A DNA stretch of 64,000 nt from Paraburkholderia acidipaludis NBRC 101816 (GCF_000684975.1 NZ_BAXZ01000031.1:21093-85092); one strand, 5' to 3'; numbered from the stretch's first letter, positions 1 through 10,897 are shown. The notes: generated by a model from the letters alone, not told the origin. Program-made: numbers and translations.

Positions 1-515
1 CCGGCATCCAGATCGTGAATCCGATCGAAAACTACGCGTTTTCCGATTGGAAGAAAATGCAGGCCATCCACGTGGACGGCGCGTTCCTCACCACCAAGGC
101 CGCGCTCAAGCACATGTACAAGGACGACCGCGGCGGCGTGGTGATCTACATGGGCTCGGTTCACTCGCACGAGGCCTCGCCGCTCAAGTCGGCCTACGTC
201 ACGGCCAAGCATGGCCTGCTCGGCCTTGCGCGCGTGCTCGCCAAAGAGGGCGCGAAGCACAACGTGCGCTCGCACGTGGTTTGCCCGGGCTTCGTGCGCA
301 CGCCGCTCGTCGACAAGCAGATTCCCGAGCAGGCGAAGGAACTCGGCATTTCCGAAGAGGAAGTGGTCAAGCACGTGATGCTGGGCGGCACGGTGGACGG
401 CGTGTTCACGACCGTCGAAGACGTCGCGCAGACGGTGCTGTTCCTCTCCGCGTTCCCGACGGCGGCGCTTACCGGCCAGTCTTTCATCGTCAGCCACGGC
501 TGGTTCATGCAGTAA
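1..515 (+). CDS. hbdH: 3-hydroxybutyrate dehydrogenase (SDR family), 5' end outside the window
   Basis: Oxidises D-3-hydroxybutyrate to acetoacetate with NAD+ in the cytoplasm, a late step in use of poly-3-hydroxybutyrate. The frame is open from the first bases, so the N-terminal Rossmann GxxxGxG part lies upstream. Visible are the NAG-loop equivalent (GIQIVNPIENY), the SDR catalytic pair YVTAKHG with Ser in MGSVHS, the VCPGFVRTPLV segment after it, and a C-terminal TGQSFIVSHGW typical of PHB-type dehydrogenases. It ends 13 nt before the patatin gene and probably shares its transcript. The SDR assignment is certain; the substrate follows from close resemblance to known bacterial 3-hydroxybutyrate dehydrogenases. 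Confidence 0.88.
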   Translation, partial: GIQIVNPIENYAFSDWKKMQAIHVDGAFLTTKAALKHMYKDDRGGVVIYMGSVHSHEASPLKSAYVTAKHGLLGLARVLAKEGAKHNVRSHVVCPGFVRTPLVDKQIPEQAKELGISEEEVVKHVMLGGTVDGVFTTVEDVAQTVLFLSAFPTAALTGQSFIVSHGWFMQ

Positions 516-528
516 GGGGGGCGCGGCC

Positions 529-1791
529 ATGGCGCAACGCAAGAAAGGGCAGGTCCAGTCCAGCGCGGTCGATGAACAGGCGGGCGTGCATACCGGCGCC
601 GCGCCGCGGCCGCATCCCCACCACTGCGGCGAAGAAACCGCCCAGTGGGAAACCGTCGCGCTGACGCTGCAGGGCGGCGGCGCGCTCGGCGCCTACCAGG
701 CCGGCGTGTATGAAGGTCTTGCCGAGGCCGGTATTGCGCCGAACTGGCTTGCGGGCATTTCCATCGGCGCGCTCAACACGGCGATCATCGCCGGCAACGC
801 GCCCGAGCACCGCGTGGCCCGGCTGCACGAGTTCTGGGAAACGATCTGTCAGCCGGCCTATACGCCGCCGCTGCCGGGTTTTGTCGAGCGCGCATTCTTC
901 AACTCGGGCGATGCGATTCGCAAGACGTTTACCGCGATGCAGGCGGCAGGCGCGGTCGTGGAAGGGCAGAAGGGCTTTTTCGTGCCGCGCTTTCCGCCGC
1001 CGTTGCCGCACGGTTCCGGGCACCCCGAAAAAGCCAGCTATTACGACACGCGGCCGCTCAAGGCCACGCTCGAGCGGCTGTGCGATTTCGACCGGATCAA
1101 TTCGAAGGAGATTCGCGTTTCGGTTGGCGCCGTCAACGTCGGCACCGGCAACTTCGCCTACTTCGACAACACCACCACGAAGCTGCGGCCGGAGCATTTC
1201 ATGGCTTCGGGCGCGCTGCCGCCGGGCTTCGCGGCTGTGGAAATCGATGGCGAGTACTACTGGGACGGCGGCCTGATGTCGAATACGCCGCTCTACGAGG
1301 TCATCCAGACCACGCCGCGCCGCGACACGCTCGCGTTCCAGGTCGATCTCTGGAGCGCGCGCGGGCCCGTGCCCGACAACATCACGGACGTCCAGGGTCG
1401 CGTGAAGGACATTCAGTATTCGAGCCGCACGCGTCTCGTGACCGACATGCTGCAGCGTTCGCAGCGCTTTCGTCACGTGTTGCGCGAGGTGCTGGAGCGC
1501 GTCGCGCCCGAACATCGGCAGGATGCGTGGGTTGAAGTGGCGAATGAACTGTCGTGCTCGAAGAAGTACAACGTCGTCCATCTGATCTACCGGCAGAAGG
1601 AATACGAAGGGCACTTCAAGGACTTCCAGTTCGGCGTTTCGACCATGCGCGAGCATTGGGCGAGCGGGCTGCAGGACATTCGCGCGTCGCTTGCGCAGCC
1701 GGGGTGGCTGGAGAAGCCCGACAACGACGCCGGCTTCGTCACGCACGATATTCATCGAGACGCGCGCGGCGGTCATCGAAAGCCGGAGTAG
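529..1791 (+). CDS. Patatin-like phospholipase with C-terminal DUF3734
   Basis: A 420-residue probable acyl hydrolase with the Ser-Asp dyad of patatins. The oxyanion loop GGGALGAYQAG lies at about residues 49-59, the nucleophile Ser78 in GISIG and the Asp246 in WDGG. The C-terminal third, about residues 280-400, matches the DUF3734 extension of Burkholderiaceae patatins. The ATG at 529 follows a purine-rich AAGGGGGGCG site. There is no signal peptide, so it is probably cytoplasmic or granule-associated. Because it directly follows hbdH, a link to PHB or lipid turnover is reasonable, but this is inference from position. Confidence 0.9.
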   Translation: MAQRKKGQVQSSAVDEQAGVHTGAAPRPHPHHCGEETAQWETVALTLQGGGALGAYQAGVYEGLAEAGIAPNWLAGISIGALNTAIIAGNAPEHRVARLHEFWETICQPAYTPPLPGFVERAFFNSGDAIRKTFTAMQAAGAVVEGQKGFFVPRFPPPLPHGSGHPEKASYYDTRPLKATLERLCDFDRINSKEIRVSVGAVNVGTGNFAYFDNTTTKLRPEHFMASGALPPGFAAVEIDGEYYWDGGLMSNTPLYEVIQTTPRRDTLAFQVDLWSARGPVPDNITDVQGRVKDIQYSSRTRLVTDMLQRSQRFRHVLREVLERVAPEHRQDAWVEVANELSCSKKYNVVHLIYRQKEYEGHFKDFQFGVSTMREHWASGLQDIRASLAQPGWLEKPDNDAGFVTHDIHRDARGGHRKPE

Positions 1792-1828
1792 GGCACACGC
1801 GATTTGACGCAAACCAGCGCTAAAGCAC

Positions 1829-1863
1829 AAACGGCGTCCGTTCGATAAGAACGGACGCCGTTT
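1829..1863. terminator. Bidirectional intrinsic terminator
   Basis: A perfect 15-bp inverted repeat (arms 1829-1843 and 1849-1863) with a 5-nt loop. The outer pairs are A-T, so each strand ends the stem with T residues. It lies between the convergent patatin and tyrB genes and can serve both. Confidence 0.92.
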
Positions 1864-1889
1864 TGATTTGCTCGCGTGCGAGCGACTGC

Positions 1890-3089
1890 TTACTTCAGCA
1901 CTTGCGCAACCGCGCCCGCGACCACGTCGAGGTTGCGCGTGTTGAGCGCGGCCACGCAGATGCGGCCGGTGCTCACGGCATAGATGCCGAACTCTTCGCG
2001 CAGGCGGTCAACCTGGGCAGCCGTGAGGCCCGAGTACGAGAACATGCCGCGCTGCACGTTGATGAAGTTGAAGTCGCGGTCCACGCCGGCGGCCGTCAGG
2101 CGCTCGACGAGGCCCGTGCGCATTGCGCGGATACGGTTGCGCATCTCGCCCAGTTCGTTTTCCCACATCGCGCGCAGTTCCGGCGAACCGAGCACGGTGG
2201 CGACCACCGAACCGCCGTGCGTCGGCGGGTTCGAATAGTTCGTGCGGATCACGCGCTTCAGTTGCGAGAGCACGCGGGCCGATTCTTCCTTGCTGTTCGT
2301 GATGACCGACAGCGCGCCCACGCGCTCGCCGTACAGCGAGAACGACTTCGAGAACGACGACGAAACGAACACGTTGAGCTCCGAAGCGGCGAACAAACGC
2401 ACGACTTCGCCGTCTTCCGCAATGCCGTCGCCGAAACCTTGATAGGCGATGTCGAGGAACGGCACGAGGTTGCGCGCCTTCACGACTTCGACCACCTGCT
2501 TCCACTGGTCGATCGTGAGATCGACGCCGGTCGGGTTGTGGCAGCACGCGTGCAGCACGACGACCGTGCCTGCGGCGTAGCTGTTCAGCGCGGCCAGCAT
2601 GCCTTCGAAGTTCACGCCGTTGGTCAGCGCGTCGTAGTACGGATAGGCGGCCACTTCGAAGCCGGCGCTCTCGAAGAGGGCGCGGTGGTTTTCCCAGCTC
2701 GGATCGCTGATCGCGACCTTCGCGTTCGGGTTCACGCGCTTGAGGAAATCGGCGCCGATCTTGAGCGCGCCCGTGCCGCCCAGTGCCTGGGCCGTCACCA
2801 CGCGGCCTGCCGCGATCAGCGGCGAGTCGTCGCCGAGCAGCAGCTTCTGCACGGCGGCGTCGTAGGCGGCGAGGCCTTCGATCGGCAGATAGCCGCGCGG
2901 CAGACCGGCTTCGACGCGGGCCTTTTCCGCCTCGCGCACGGCGCGCAGCAGCGGGATCTTGCCTTCCTCGTTGGTGTACACGCCCACGCCCAGGTTCACC
3001 TTGGTGGTGCGCGCATCGGCGTTATAGGCTTCGTTCAGGCCCAGGATGGGGTCGCGAGGGGCGAGTTCGACGGCGGAAAAGAGGGACAT
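1890..3089 (-). CDS. tyrB: Aromatic amino acid / aspartate aminotransferase
   Basis: A 399-residue class I PLP-dependent transaminase that transfers the amino group of aromatic amino acids or aspartate to 2-oxoglutarate. The PLP lysine is Lys248 in SSSFSKSFSLYGERVG, with HNPTG (Asn185) and DIAYQGFG (Asp213, Tyr216) contacting the cofactor. I chose the ATG at 3089 (MSLFSAVELAPRDPILG) because family members begin there; an in-frame TTG 30 nt upstream lacks family-like sequence. It stands alone and converges on the patatin gene. Whether aspartate or tyrosine is the main substrate cannot be read from the sequence. Confidence 0.92.
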   Translation of the reverse strand: MSLFSAVELAPRDPILGLNEAYNADARTTKVNLGVGVYTNEEGKIPLLRAVREAEKARVEAGLPRGYLPIEGLAAYDAAVQKLLLGDDSPLIAAGRVVTAQALGGTGALKIGADFLKRVNPNAKVAISDPSWENHRALFESAGFEVAAYPYYDALTNGVNFEGMLAALNSYAAGTVVVLHACCHNPTGVDLTIDQWKQVVEVVKARNLVPFLDIAYQGFGDGIAEDGEVVRLFAASELNVFVSSSFSKSFSLYGERVGALSVITNSKEESARVLSQLKRVIRTNYSNPPTHGGSVVATVLGSPELRAMWENELGEMRNRIRAMRTGLVERLTAAGVDRDFNFINVQRGMFSYSGLTAAQVDRLREEFGIYAVSTGRICVAALNTRNLDVVAGAVAQVLK

Positions 3090-3357
3090 GATGGTTCGGC
3101 TATAGTCAAGGATGGACAATCCGGTTGGCCGCTGCGCTGGCTTGAACGCCGCCGCGCGTCTGCCGCGGGCGGCGCAGCCGGCCGGCCACGCAACGCGCTA
3201 TTGTAGCGAATCCGGGGGGCGTTTTCGCCTGCCTCGGCGAAGGCGGTAGGGCTTTTGCGGTCCGCGCCCCGCGACCGGCGCCCCTGGATCACCCCCGGCT
3301 CGTCCGGGCGCAAGACGCTAGAATAGTCGCTTGCTCCAGGCACAGGATGTCGTTTCC

Positions 3358-5439
<2,082 letters not shown>

Positions 5440-5469
5440 GCGCATCGACTTACGTTTCCTGCATCCTGT

Positions 5470-5493
5470 AAGGCGCCGCCCGGCGCCTTTTCC
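5470..5493 (+). terminator. Intrinsic terminator of uvrB
   Basis: Stem AAGGCGCC / GGCGCCTT with loop GCCC, followed by TTTCCTTT, 30 nt after the uvrB stop codon. Confidence 0.9.
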
Positions 5494-5577
5494 TTTATGG
5501 GCAAGACCCTTCTGCTATTGGGTTTGTCGCCGACTTTCAATTGTTACGAATCCCTATCGGTGCTACACTCCTGCAAT

Positions 5578-5596
5578 ATTGAGAATTGTTCGCATT
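5578..5596 (+). promoter_or_regulatory. Putative Fur box before ftrA
   Basis: The 19-mer ATTGAGAATTGTTCGCATT. Read on the other strand it is AATGCGAACAATTCTCAAT, very close to the box before bfd (15802) and to beta-proteobacterial Fur sites. It lies 57 nt upstream of the ftrA start, which predicts iron repression of the ferrous-iron operon. Confidence 0.7.
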
Positions 5597-5652
5597 AGCG
5601 TTTCTCGTTGATGCGCTGTTTTTGTGTCTCCAATAAAAAACCAGGAGTTTCG

Positions 5653-6201
5653 ATGCGGATTCACTCTCTCTTGCGCGGCACGGCGCTGATCGCCGCTGCG
5701 GCGGCCGCATGCGCGGCCAGCGCCGCCGAATACCCGATCGGCAAGCAACAGATCCAGGGCGGCATGGAAATCGGCGCGGTCTATCTGCAGCCGATCACCA
5801 TGGAACCCGAAGGCATGATGCGCAAGGCGGCGGATTCGGACGTCCACCTCGAAGCCGACATTCACGCGGTCAAGAACAATCCGACCGGTTTCGCCGAAGG
5901 CGACTGGATGCCTTACCTGCAGGTCCACTACGAACTCTCCAAGCCGGGTTCGAGCTACGTGCAGAAGGGCGACCTCATGCCGATGGTCGCGAACGACGGA
6001 CCGCACTACGGCGACAACGTCAAGCTGGCCGGCCCCGGCAAGTACCACCTGAAGCTGATCGTGGAAGCGCCGATGCAGACCGGCCACATGGCTTTCGGCC
6101 GCCACGTCGACAAGGAAACCGGCGTAGGCCCGTGGTTCAAACCGTTCACGCTCGAATACGACTTCCCGTTCGCGGGCATCGGCAAGAAGGGCGGCTACTG
6201 A
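5653..6201 (+). CDS. ftrA: Periplasmic iron-binding protein of the P19/Tpd family (FtrA-like)
   Basis: A 182-residue exported protein of the P19 / iron transporter family, which binds iron (and copper) in the periplasm and feeds an FTR1-type permease. The signal peptide is about residues 1-24, with a hydrophobic Ala-rich core and cleavage near SAAEYP. The family's histidine- and methionine-rich signatures are present (TMEPEGMM, HLEADIHA, HYGDN, GHMAFGRHVD). The ATG at 5653 has an AGGAG site 7 nt upstream; the in-frame ATG at 5608 is poorer. It is the first gene of a four-gene set in the order of Bordetella ftrABCD. Confidence 0.92.
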   Translation: MRIHSLLRGTALIAAAAAACAASAAEYPIGKQQIQGGMEIGAVYLQPITMEPEGMMRKAADSDVHLEADIHAVKNNPTGFAEGDWMPYLQVHYELSKPGSSYVQKGDLMPMVANDGPHYGDNVKLAGPGKYHLKLIVEAPMQTGHMAFGRHVDKETGVGPWFKPFTLEYDFPFAGIGKKGGY

Positions 6202-6229
6202 TCGCGCAGCACTCAGGCAGGAACAACGC

Positions 6230-6574
6230 ATGACTGGAATCAGAAAGATCGCGGCGCTCGCATTCGTCGCGGCGCTCGTTGCGCCGCTCGCGGGTGTCGT
6301 GCACGCCGAGGATCTGCCGACGTTCCGGCTGGAAATGGCCGACGGCAAGCTGAACCCCGCGCGCATCGAGGTGCCGGCGGGCAAGCGCGTCAAGATCGAG
6401 GTGCGTAACACGGGCAAGGGCGCGGTGGAGTTCGAGAGCGTTCAGTTGCGCAAGGAGAAGGTGCTGGCGCCGGGCGCGGAATCGTTCGTCGTGATCGCGC
6501 CGCTCGATCCGGGCGAATACAAATTCTTCGACGATTTTCATCAGCAGGCGCAGGGCGTGATCGTTGCCAGATGA
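6230..6574 (+). CDS. ftrB: Periplasmic cupredoxin-domain protein (FtrB-like)
   Basis: A 114-residue exported protein: signal peptide to about residue 25 (ending VVHAED), then a single cupredoxin-fold domain (FRLEMADGKLNPARIEVPAG ... GEYKFFDDFHQ). In Bordetella and Brucella, FtrB is thought to oxidise Fe(II) or relay electrons so that FtrC can take up iron. The protein lacks an obvious complete type-1 copper Cys-His-Met set, as is usual for this short family, so enzymatic oxidase activity is uncertain. It lies 28 nt after ftrA and 62 nt before ftrC. Confidence 0.85.
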   Translation: MTGIRKIAALAFVAALVAPLAGVVHAEDLPTFRLEMADGKLNPARIEVPAGKRVKIEVRNTGKGAVEFESVQLRKEKVLAPGAESFVVIAPLDPGEYKFFDDFHQQAQGVIVAR

Positions 6575-6636
6575 GCAGTGCGAAATAAGCGTTGCGGCAT
6601 GACCGGCGCCGCCAGCGCCGGTTGCAGGAGAGTGGA

Positions 6637-7479
6637 ATGGGTCAGGTGATGTTCATCGTATGGCGGGAGAGCGTCGAGGCGCTGCTCGTCGTCGGCATCC
6701 TCCATGCGTGGCTGAAGAACGGCGACGCCGGCGCACGGCGCGGCCTGCCCTATCTGTGGGGCGGCGTGGCGCTAGGGATCCTCGCGGCGGTTGCGCTGGG
6801 CGCGGCATTGGTCGGGTTCACCGAAGTGCTTTCCGGTGATGCGCAGGACGACTTCCAGATTGCGATGGTGCTCGTCGCTTGCGTACTGATCGTGCAGATG
6901 GTGCTGTGGATGAAGCAGCACGGGCGCACGCTCAAGCGCGAGATGGAGGCGTCGCTCGAAAAGACCGCGCGCGACGCGAACTGGTGGGGCGTGACCGTGC
7001 TGGTCGCGCTCGCCATCGCGCGCGAGGGCAGCGAAACGGTGATTTTCCTCTATGGCCTCGGCTTCGGGCAGTCGGGGCACGTAGCGGCGAGCCAGTACTT
7101 CGCCGTACTGATCGGCCTCGCACTCGCGTTCCTCACGTTCTATGTGCTGCAGTTGGGCGGCAAGGTGTTCTCGTGGCGCCAGTTCTTTCGCGTCACCGAA
7201 ATCATGCTGCTGTTCCTCGGCGCGGGTCTGTTCCAGACCGGTGTGGACAAGCTGATCGACAAGGAGATCCTGCCGACGCTCGTCGATCAGATGTGGAATT
7301 CCTCGGCACTGCTTGATGATTCGAGCACCGTCGGCTCGCTCGTCGCAACGCTCACCGGCTATCGCGCGCATCCCGCGCTCATGAACCTGGTGGCGTATGC
7401 CGCGTACTGGTTCGTGGTGGGGTGGCTCGTGCGGCGCGCCGGCGGCCGCGCCGCCGCAAGCCAAAGGAAGACGGCATGA
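6637..7479 (+). CDS. ftrC: FTR1-family iron permease
   Basis: A 280-residue inner-membrane high-affinity iron permease with about seven transmembrane helices. The two REXXE-type iron-binding motifs of FTR1 proteins are seen as WRESVEA at the N-terminus and AREGSETV near residue 127. The ATG at 6637 follows GCAGGAGAG; an upstream in-frame ATG at 6592 would add a charged, non-homologous stretch. Its stop overlaps the ftrD start (ATGA), which implies translational coupling. Confidence 0.94.
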   Translation: MGQVMFIVWRESVEALLVVGILHAWLKNGDAGARRGLPYLWGGVALGILAAVALGAALVGFTEVLSGDAQDDFQIAMVLVACVLIVQMVLWMKQHGRTLKREMEASLEKTARDANWWGVTVLVALAIAREGSETVIFLYGLGFGQSGHVAASQYFAVLIGLALAFLTFYVLQLGGKVFSWRQFFRVTEIMLLFLGAGLFQTGVDKLIDKEILPTLVDQMWNSSALLDDSSTVGSLVATLTGYRAHPALMNLVAYAAYWFVVGWLVRRAGGRAAASQRKTA

Positions 7480-8894
7480 ACTGCGGTTCGGCCCGGCCGG
7501 TCGCGCCGCGAGGCAAGCTCGCGCTGGCCGGGCAGTGGATGCGCCGGCACGGCGCCGCGATCCGCGCCGTGCAGTGGGCCGTGGTTGCCGTGTACGCATT
7601 CCTGATCCTCGTGCCCGCCGCGATGCCGCTGCCCGACGACACCGCGCATCTCTGGAACAATCTCACGCTTGCCGCCCAGTTCGTGTTCTGGGGCATCTGG
7701 TGGCCGTTCGTACTGCTTTCGATGGTGATGCTCGGGCGCGTGTGGTGCGGCGTGCTGTGCCCCGAAGGCGCCCTCACGGAATTCGCGAGCCGCCTCGGCC
7801 GCGGCGGCGCGATTCCGCGCTGGATGCGCTGGGGCGGCTGGCCCTTCGTCGCCTTCGGTCTCACCACGATCTACGGGCAAATGGTGAGCGTCTATCAGTA
7901 CCCGAAGGCGGTGCTGCTCGTGCTGGGCGGATCGACGCTCGGCGCCATGGTGATCGGCTTCCTGTACGGACGCGAAAAGCGCGTCTGGTGTCGTTACCTG
8001 TGCCCCGTCAACGGGGTTTTCTCGCTACTGGCGCGTCTCGCACCGTTTCACTACAAGGTCGACGAAGACGCCTGGCGCCGTTCGTACACGGCGGGCGAGC
8101 ACGGCGGCCAGCGTGTCATACCCATCAACTGCGCGCCGCTCGTGCCGCTGCGCAACATGAAGGGCGCCGCCGCCTGCCACATGTGCGGCCGCTGCGCCGG
8201 GCATCGCGACGCCATCGATCTTGCGTGGCGTTCGCCGGCCGAGGAGGTGGTCGAGCCAGGGGACGGGCAGGCAAGCGGCTGGGATACGGCGCTGATTCTC
8301 TACGGACTCCTGGGTATTGCCATCGGCGCGTTTCACTGGACCGCCTCGCCGTGGTTCGTCGGTCTCAAGCAGGCTGTTGCGGGATGGCTCATCGACCGCA
8401 ACATCGTCTGGCCGCTCGATACGAACGCGCCGTGGTTCCTGCTCACGCACTATCCTGAGCAGAACGATGTGTTTTCGTGGCTCGACGGCACGATGATCGT
8501 CGGCTACATCGTCGCGACGGGGCTAGTCTACGGTACCGTGCTGTTTGCCTTGCTCGCGGGTGCGAGTGCGCTTTTCGGGCGCTTCGACATGCGCCGCGTG
8601 CACCATTTTGCTCAGGCGCTGATTCCGCTCGCGGGCGCGGGCGTATTCCTCGGACTTTCGGCGACCACGCTCTCGCTCCTGCGCGCGGAGCACGTGCCGC
8701 TCGGCTGGGCATCGGACGTGCGACTTGCGATTCTCGGCATATCCAATATGTGGAGTGGCTGGCTTGCGTGGCGCGTGAGCGGCCGATACAGTCAATCGCT
8801 CCGGCAACGCGTTCTGGCGACGACGATCTTCGTCGCCGCGCTTGCCGTGGTCGACAGCGCGTGGTGGCTCATGTTTTGGGGCTGGGCGCGCTGA
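7476..8894 (+). CDS. ftrD: Membrane-bound polyferredoxin (FtrD-like)
   Basis: A 472-residue integral membrane 4Fe-4S protein of the NapH/CcoG-like group, completing the Ftr system. It is believed to pass electrons from the FtrA/FtrB side to a cytoplasmic acceptor. Cysteine clusters CGVLCPEG, CRYLCPVNG and CHMCGRC lie in the first half, and several hydrophobic segments flank them. The start overlaps the ftrC stop as ATGA. The family's role is known from Bordetella and Brucella; electron direction here is inferred. Confidence 0.9.
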   Translation: MNCGSARPVAPRGKLALAGQWMRRHGAAIRAVQWAVVAVYAFLILVPAAMPLPDDTAHLWNNLTLAAQFVFWGIWWPFVLLSMVMLGRVWCGVLCPEGALTEFASRLGRGGAIPRWMRWGGWPFVAFGLTTIYGQMVSVYQYPKAVLLVLGGSTLGAMVIGFLYGREKRVWCRYLCPVNGVFSLLARLAPFHYKVDEDAWRRSYTAGEHGGQRVIPINCAPLVPLRNMKGAAACHMCGRCAGHRDAIDLAWRSPAEEVVEPGDGQASGWDTALILYGLLGIAIGAFHWTASPWFVGLKQAVAGWLIDRNIVWPLDTNAPWFLLTHYPEQNDVFSWLDGTMIVGYIVATGLVYGTVLFALLAGASALFGRFDMRRVHHFAQALIPLAGAGVFLGLSATTLSLLRAEHVPLGWASDVRLAILGISNMWSGWLAWRVSGRYSQSLRQRVLATTIFVAALAVVDSAWWLMFWGWAR

Positions 8895-8924
8895 CCGGCC
8901 GTTCAACCGATCGGAGAGCGAACC

Positions 8925-9332
8925 ATGCGTACCAGGGTGGCACTGACTGACGAAGACATCGTGAAAATGGGTGACGCGGCCGTTGCGCACGCGCGCGCCA
9001 ACGAGTGGAACGTGACGATTGCAATCGTGGACGAGGGCGCGCACCTGCTGTGGCTGCGCCGTCTCGACGGCGCAGCGCCCGTGTCGGCCGAGATCGCGGC
9101 GTCCAAGGCCCGCACCGCGGCGCTCGGGCGTCGCGAAAGCAAGGTCTACGAAGAAGTGATCCGCCAGGGACGCACCGCGTTTCTTAGCGCGCCGCTGCCG
9201 GCCATGCTGGAGGGCGGGGTGCCCATCGTCGTCGACGGCGACGTGATTGGCGCAATTGGCGTCTCGGGCGTGAAATCCGATCAGGACGCGGCCGTGGCGC
9301 GCGCCGGCATTGGCGCTATCGGCGTCGAATGA
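8925..9332 (+). CDS. GlcG/HbpS-type small haem-binding-family protein
   Basis: A 135-residue protein of the GlcG / HbpS (DUF336) family. It shows the family pattern of two halves: an N-terminal WNVTIAIVDEGAHLLWLRRLD sandwich strand and a C-terminal GGVPIVVDGDVIGAIGVSGV. Some members bind haem or cobalamin or act as extracellular sensors; others are of unknown function. There is no signal peptide, so this copy is probably cytoplasmic. It lies 30 nt after ftrD and could be a fifth gene of the iron operon. Confidence 0.82.
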   Translation: MRTRVALTDEDIVKMGDAAVAHARANEWNVTIAIVDEGAHLLWLRRLDGAAPVSAEIAASKARTAALGRRESKVYEEVIRQGRTAFLSAPLPAMLEGGVPIVVDGDVIGAIGVSGVKSDQDAAVARAGIGAIGVE

Positions 9333-9481
9333 GAACAAAAAAGTGGCGTGGCTGGCTGCGACGGCTGCCTTGAAGAATGTCTGCACGAAGGGGTCTAGGT
9401 CTCGCGTGCAAGCCGTCGTGACTGGCTAATGCCCCAACGCCTCTCAGGGAGGCGGTCCCCACAATACCCGGTACGTACTGC

Positions 9482-9760
9482 TTACTTGGTGAGGATCAGC
9501 TTGCCGAGGCGTGTGGCCCGCAGCTGATACGTCTCGCCGTTGTGCAGGATGCTCACGTGGCTGCGGCCTTGCAGCAGCGCCGCGCTCTCGAGCGGCCGCT
9601 CGCGGTTCGCGGTCTGCGCTGTGTCGGACGGCTTGTGCGCCGGTGCCGTTCTGGCTGGCGCGCTGCGCGCGGCGGTCAGCGTCGGGCCGGCCGAACTGCC
9701 GGTGGAATTACCCGACGAGCGGCGCACGCTGAGCGTGGATGAGCGGTTGAAGTCGGTCAT
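9482..9760 (-). CDS. hmuP: Hemin uptake protein HemP/HmuP
   Basis: A 92-residue protein whose last 40 residues carry the HemP signature (LLQGRSHVSILHNGETYQLR ... KLILTK). The N-terminal half is Ser/Thr/Pro-rich and probably disordered. HmuP proteins are needed for haem-receptor gene expression or haem use in Bradyrhizobium and Burkholderia. Here it stands apart from any haem receptor or hmu transporter in the window. A Fur box lies 39 nt upstream of the start. The 149 nt between its end and the GlcG-like gene contain no recognisable gene. Confidence 0.88.
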   Translation of the reverse strand: MTDFNRSSTLSVRRSSGNSTGSSAGPTLTAARSAPARTAPAHKPSDTAQTANRERPLESAALLQGRSHVSILHNGETYQLRATRLGKLILTK

Positions 9761-9798
9761 GGCTGTGACGTCTTTCTCGATAGGATGGAGTGATTCTA

Positions 9799-9817
9799 AA
9801 TGATAACCATTCCTATT
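9799..9817 (-). promoter_or_regulatory. Putative Fur box before hmuP
   Basis: The 19-mer AATGATAACCATTCCTATT has the AATGATAA left half of the Fur consensus and a degenerate right half. It sits in the otherwise gene-free 144 nt upstream of hmuP. Confidence 0.68.
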
Positions 9818-9904
9818 TTCAACTGTAAGAAATCGATCGGATTGGCGCGGCGATAGTCTTTGGGGACAGGCGTGCGCGGCACGAGAGGCCGCGCACCGGG
9901 ATGT

Positions 9905-10387
9905 TCAGTGCCGCGCCTCGGGGTCGTCGAGACCGAGCACGTATTGGCGGATCAGCCGCACGGTGTCGATATCCGATTCGCGATAAGCCGACTTCACGAT
10001 TTCGGACGTCTGCCGGTCGTCTTCGGTATCGGCGGTGGGCAGCGTGGTGCGGTAGTCGAAGCGCAGGAACAGTTGCTCCTCCTCCGGCTCTTCGATCGTC
10101 ATGGTGAGCGAGCCGCCCACGTAGGTCTCGGTCGCGGCGATGTCGTAGCGCACGCTCTGGTCGGGCGTGAGCGTGACATGGTCGCGCACCGTGGCGTGAC
10201 CGTAGTGCAGTTCGCGCTCCAGCGTGTTGCCTTCGCGCGCGAGAATCGTGCAGCTGTCGAGGCCGAGCACGAACAGCTGCGGCTGCTCGGCGCGCAGTAC
10301 GAGACCTTCCCAGAGCTGCTCGCGCGTCATGGGCTGGACGAGCGGATTCGACGGGTCGTTGATCTGGACAAGATGTTCGAAATTCAA
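9905..10387 (-). CDS. SRPBCC-fold protein, DUF1857 (AtaL-like)
   Basis: A 160-residue cytoplasmic protein of the DUF1857 / AtaL-like group. It begins LNFEHLVQINDP and has a conserved-looking tract REQLWEGLVLRAEQPQLFV. The fold is predicted to bind hydrophobic ligands, but no reaction is established. I place the start at the TTG at 10387, preceded by AGGAAA at a good distance. A GTG at 10426 would add 13 residues (QTPRPSHRKPPT) not typical of the family. It follows the OsmC-like gene by 45 nt on the same strand. Confidence 0.75.
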   Translation of the reverse strand: MNFEHLVQINDPSNPLVQPMTREQLWEGLVLRAEQPQLFVLGLDSCTILAREGNTLERELHYGHATVRDHVTLTPDQSVRYDIAATETYVGGSLTMTIEEPEEEQLFLRFDYRTTLPTADTEDDRQTSEIVKSAYRESDIDTVRLIRQYVLGLDDPEARH

Positions 10388-10432
10388 GGTCGGCGGTTTC
10401 CTGTGGCTAGGTCTCGGGGTCTGCACCGCCGC

Positions 10433-10834
10433 TCATACGGCGGCCATGAGGCCCGTGCGGATCGCGATCGTGTTCGTGAGCACCTTGTGGACCGGGCAGG
10501 CGTTCGCGATCTGCAGCAGCCGTTCGCGCTGCTCGTCGCTAAGCGCGCCTTCCAGCACGATCTGGCGGTCGATGGTCGTGCCTGCGCTGCCGGTTTCCAT
10601 CGAGAGCTTCACGCGCACGCCTTCCAGCGGCCATTCCTTGCGCTGCGCGTACATCTTCAGCGTGATCGAGGTGCAGGCGCCGAGGCTCGACAGCAGCAGC
10701 GAGAACGGCGAGGGGCCGCGGTTGCCGCCGCCTACCGAGGCGGGTTCGTCGGCGATCCAGGTGTGGGTGCCGTCGTCGAATTGAACCTGGTAGTCGGTCG
10801 AGCCGATCTGGGCGGTAACGGTGGGTTCGGCCAT
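10433..10834 (-). CDS. OsmC/Ohr-family peroxiredoxin-like protein
   Basis: A 133-residue OsmC-type thiol peroxidase family member. The first cysteine is in SSLGACTSITLKMYA and the second in ANACPVHK, the usual two-cysteine arrangement for reduction of organic hydroperoxides. Length and the LSDEQRERLLQIA segment fit the YhfA/OsmC branch rather than Ohr. It precedes the DUF1857 gene and follows the pirin gene, all on the minus strand, so a small stress operon is possible. Confidence 0.88.
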   Translation of the reverse strand: MAEPTVTAQIGSTDYQVQFDDGTHTWIADEPASVGGGNRGPSPFSLLLSSLGACTSITLKMYAQRKEWPLEGVRVKLSMETGSAGTTIDRQIVLEGALSDEQRERLLQIANACPVHKVLTNTIAIRTGLMAAV

Positions 10835-10897
10835 GCGCTCCTCGCGGGCGGTGCGGACAGGGGACGGGGCGCACGATGCGCCCCCGGAACCCCTATT

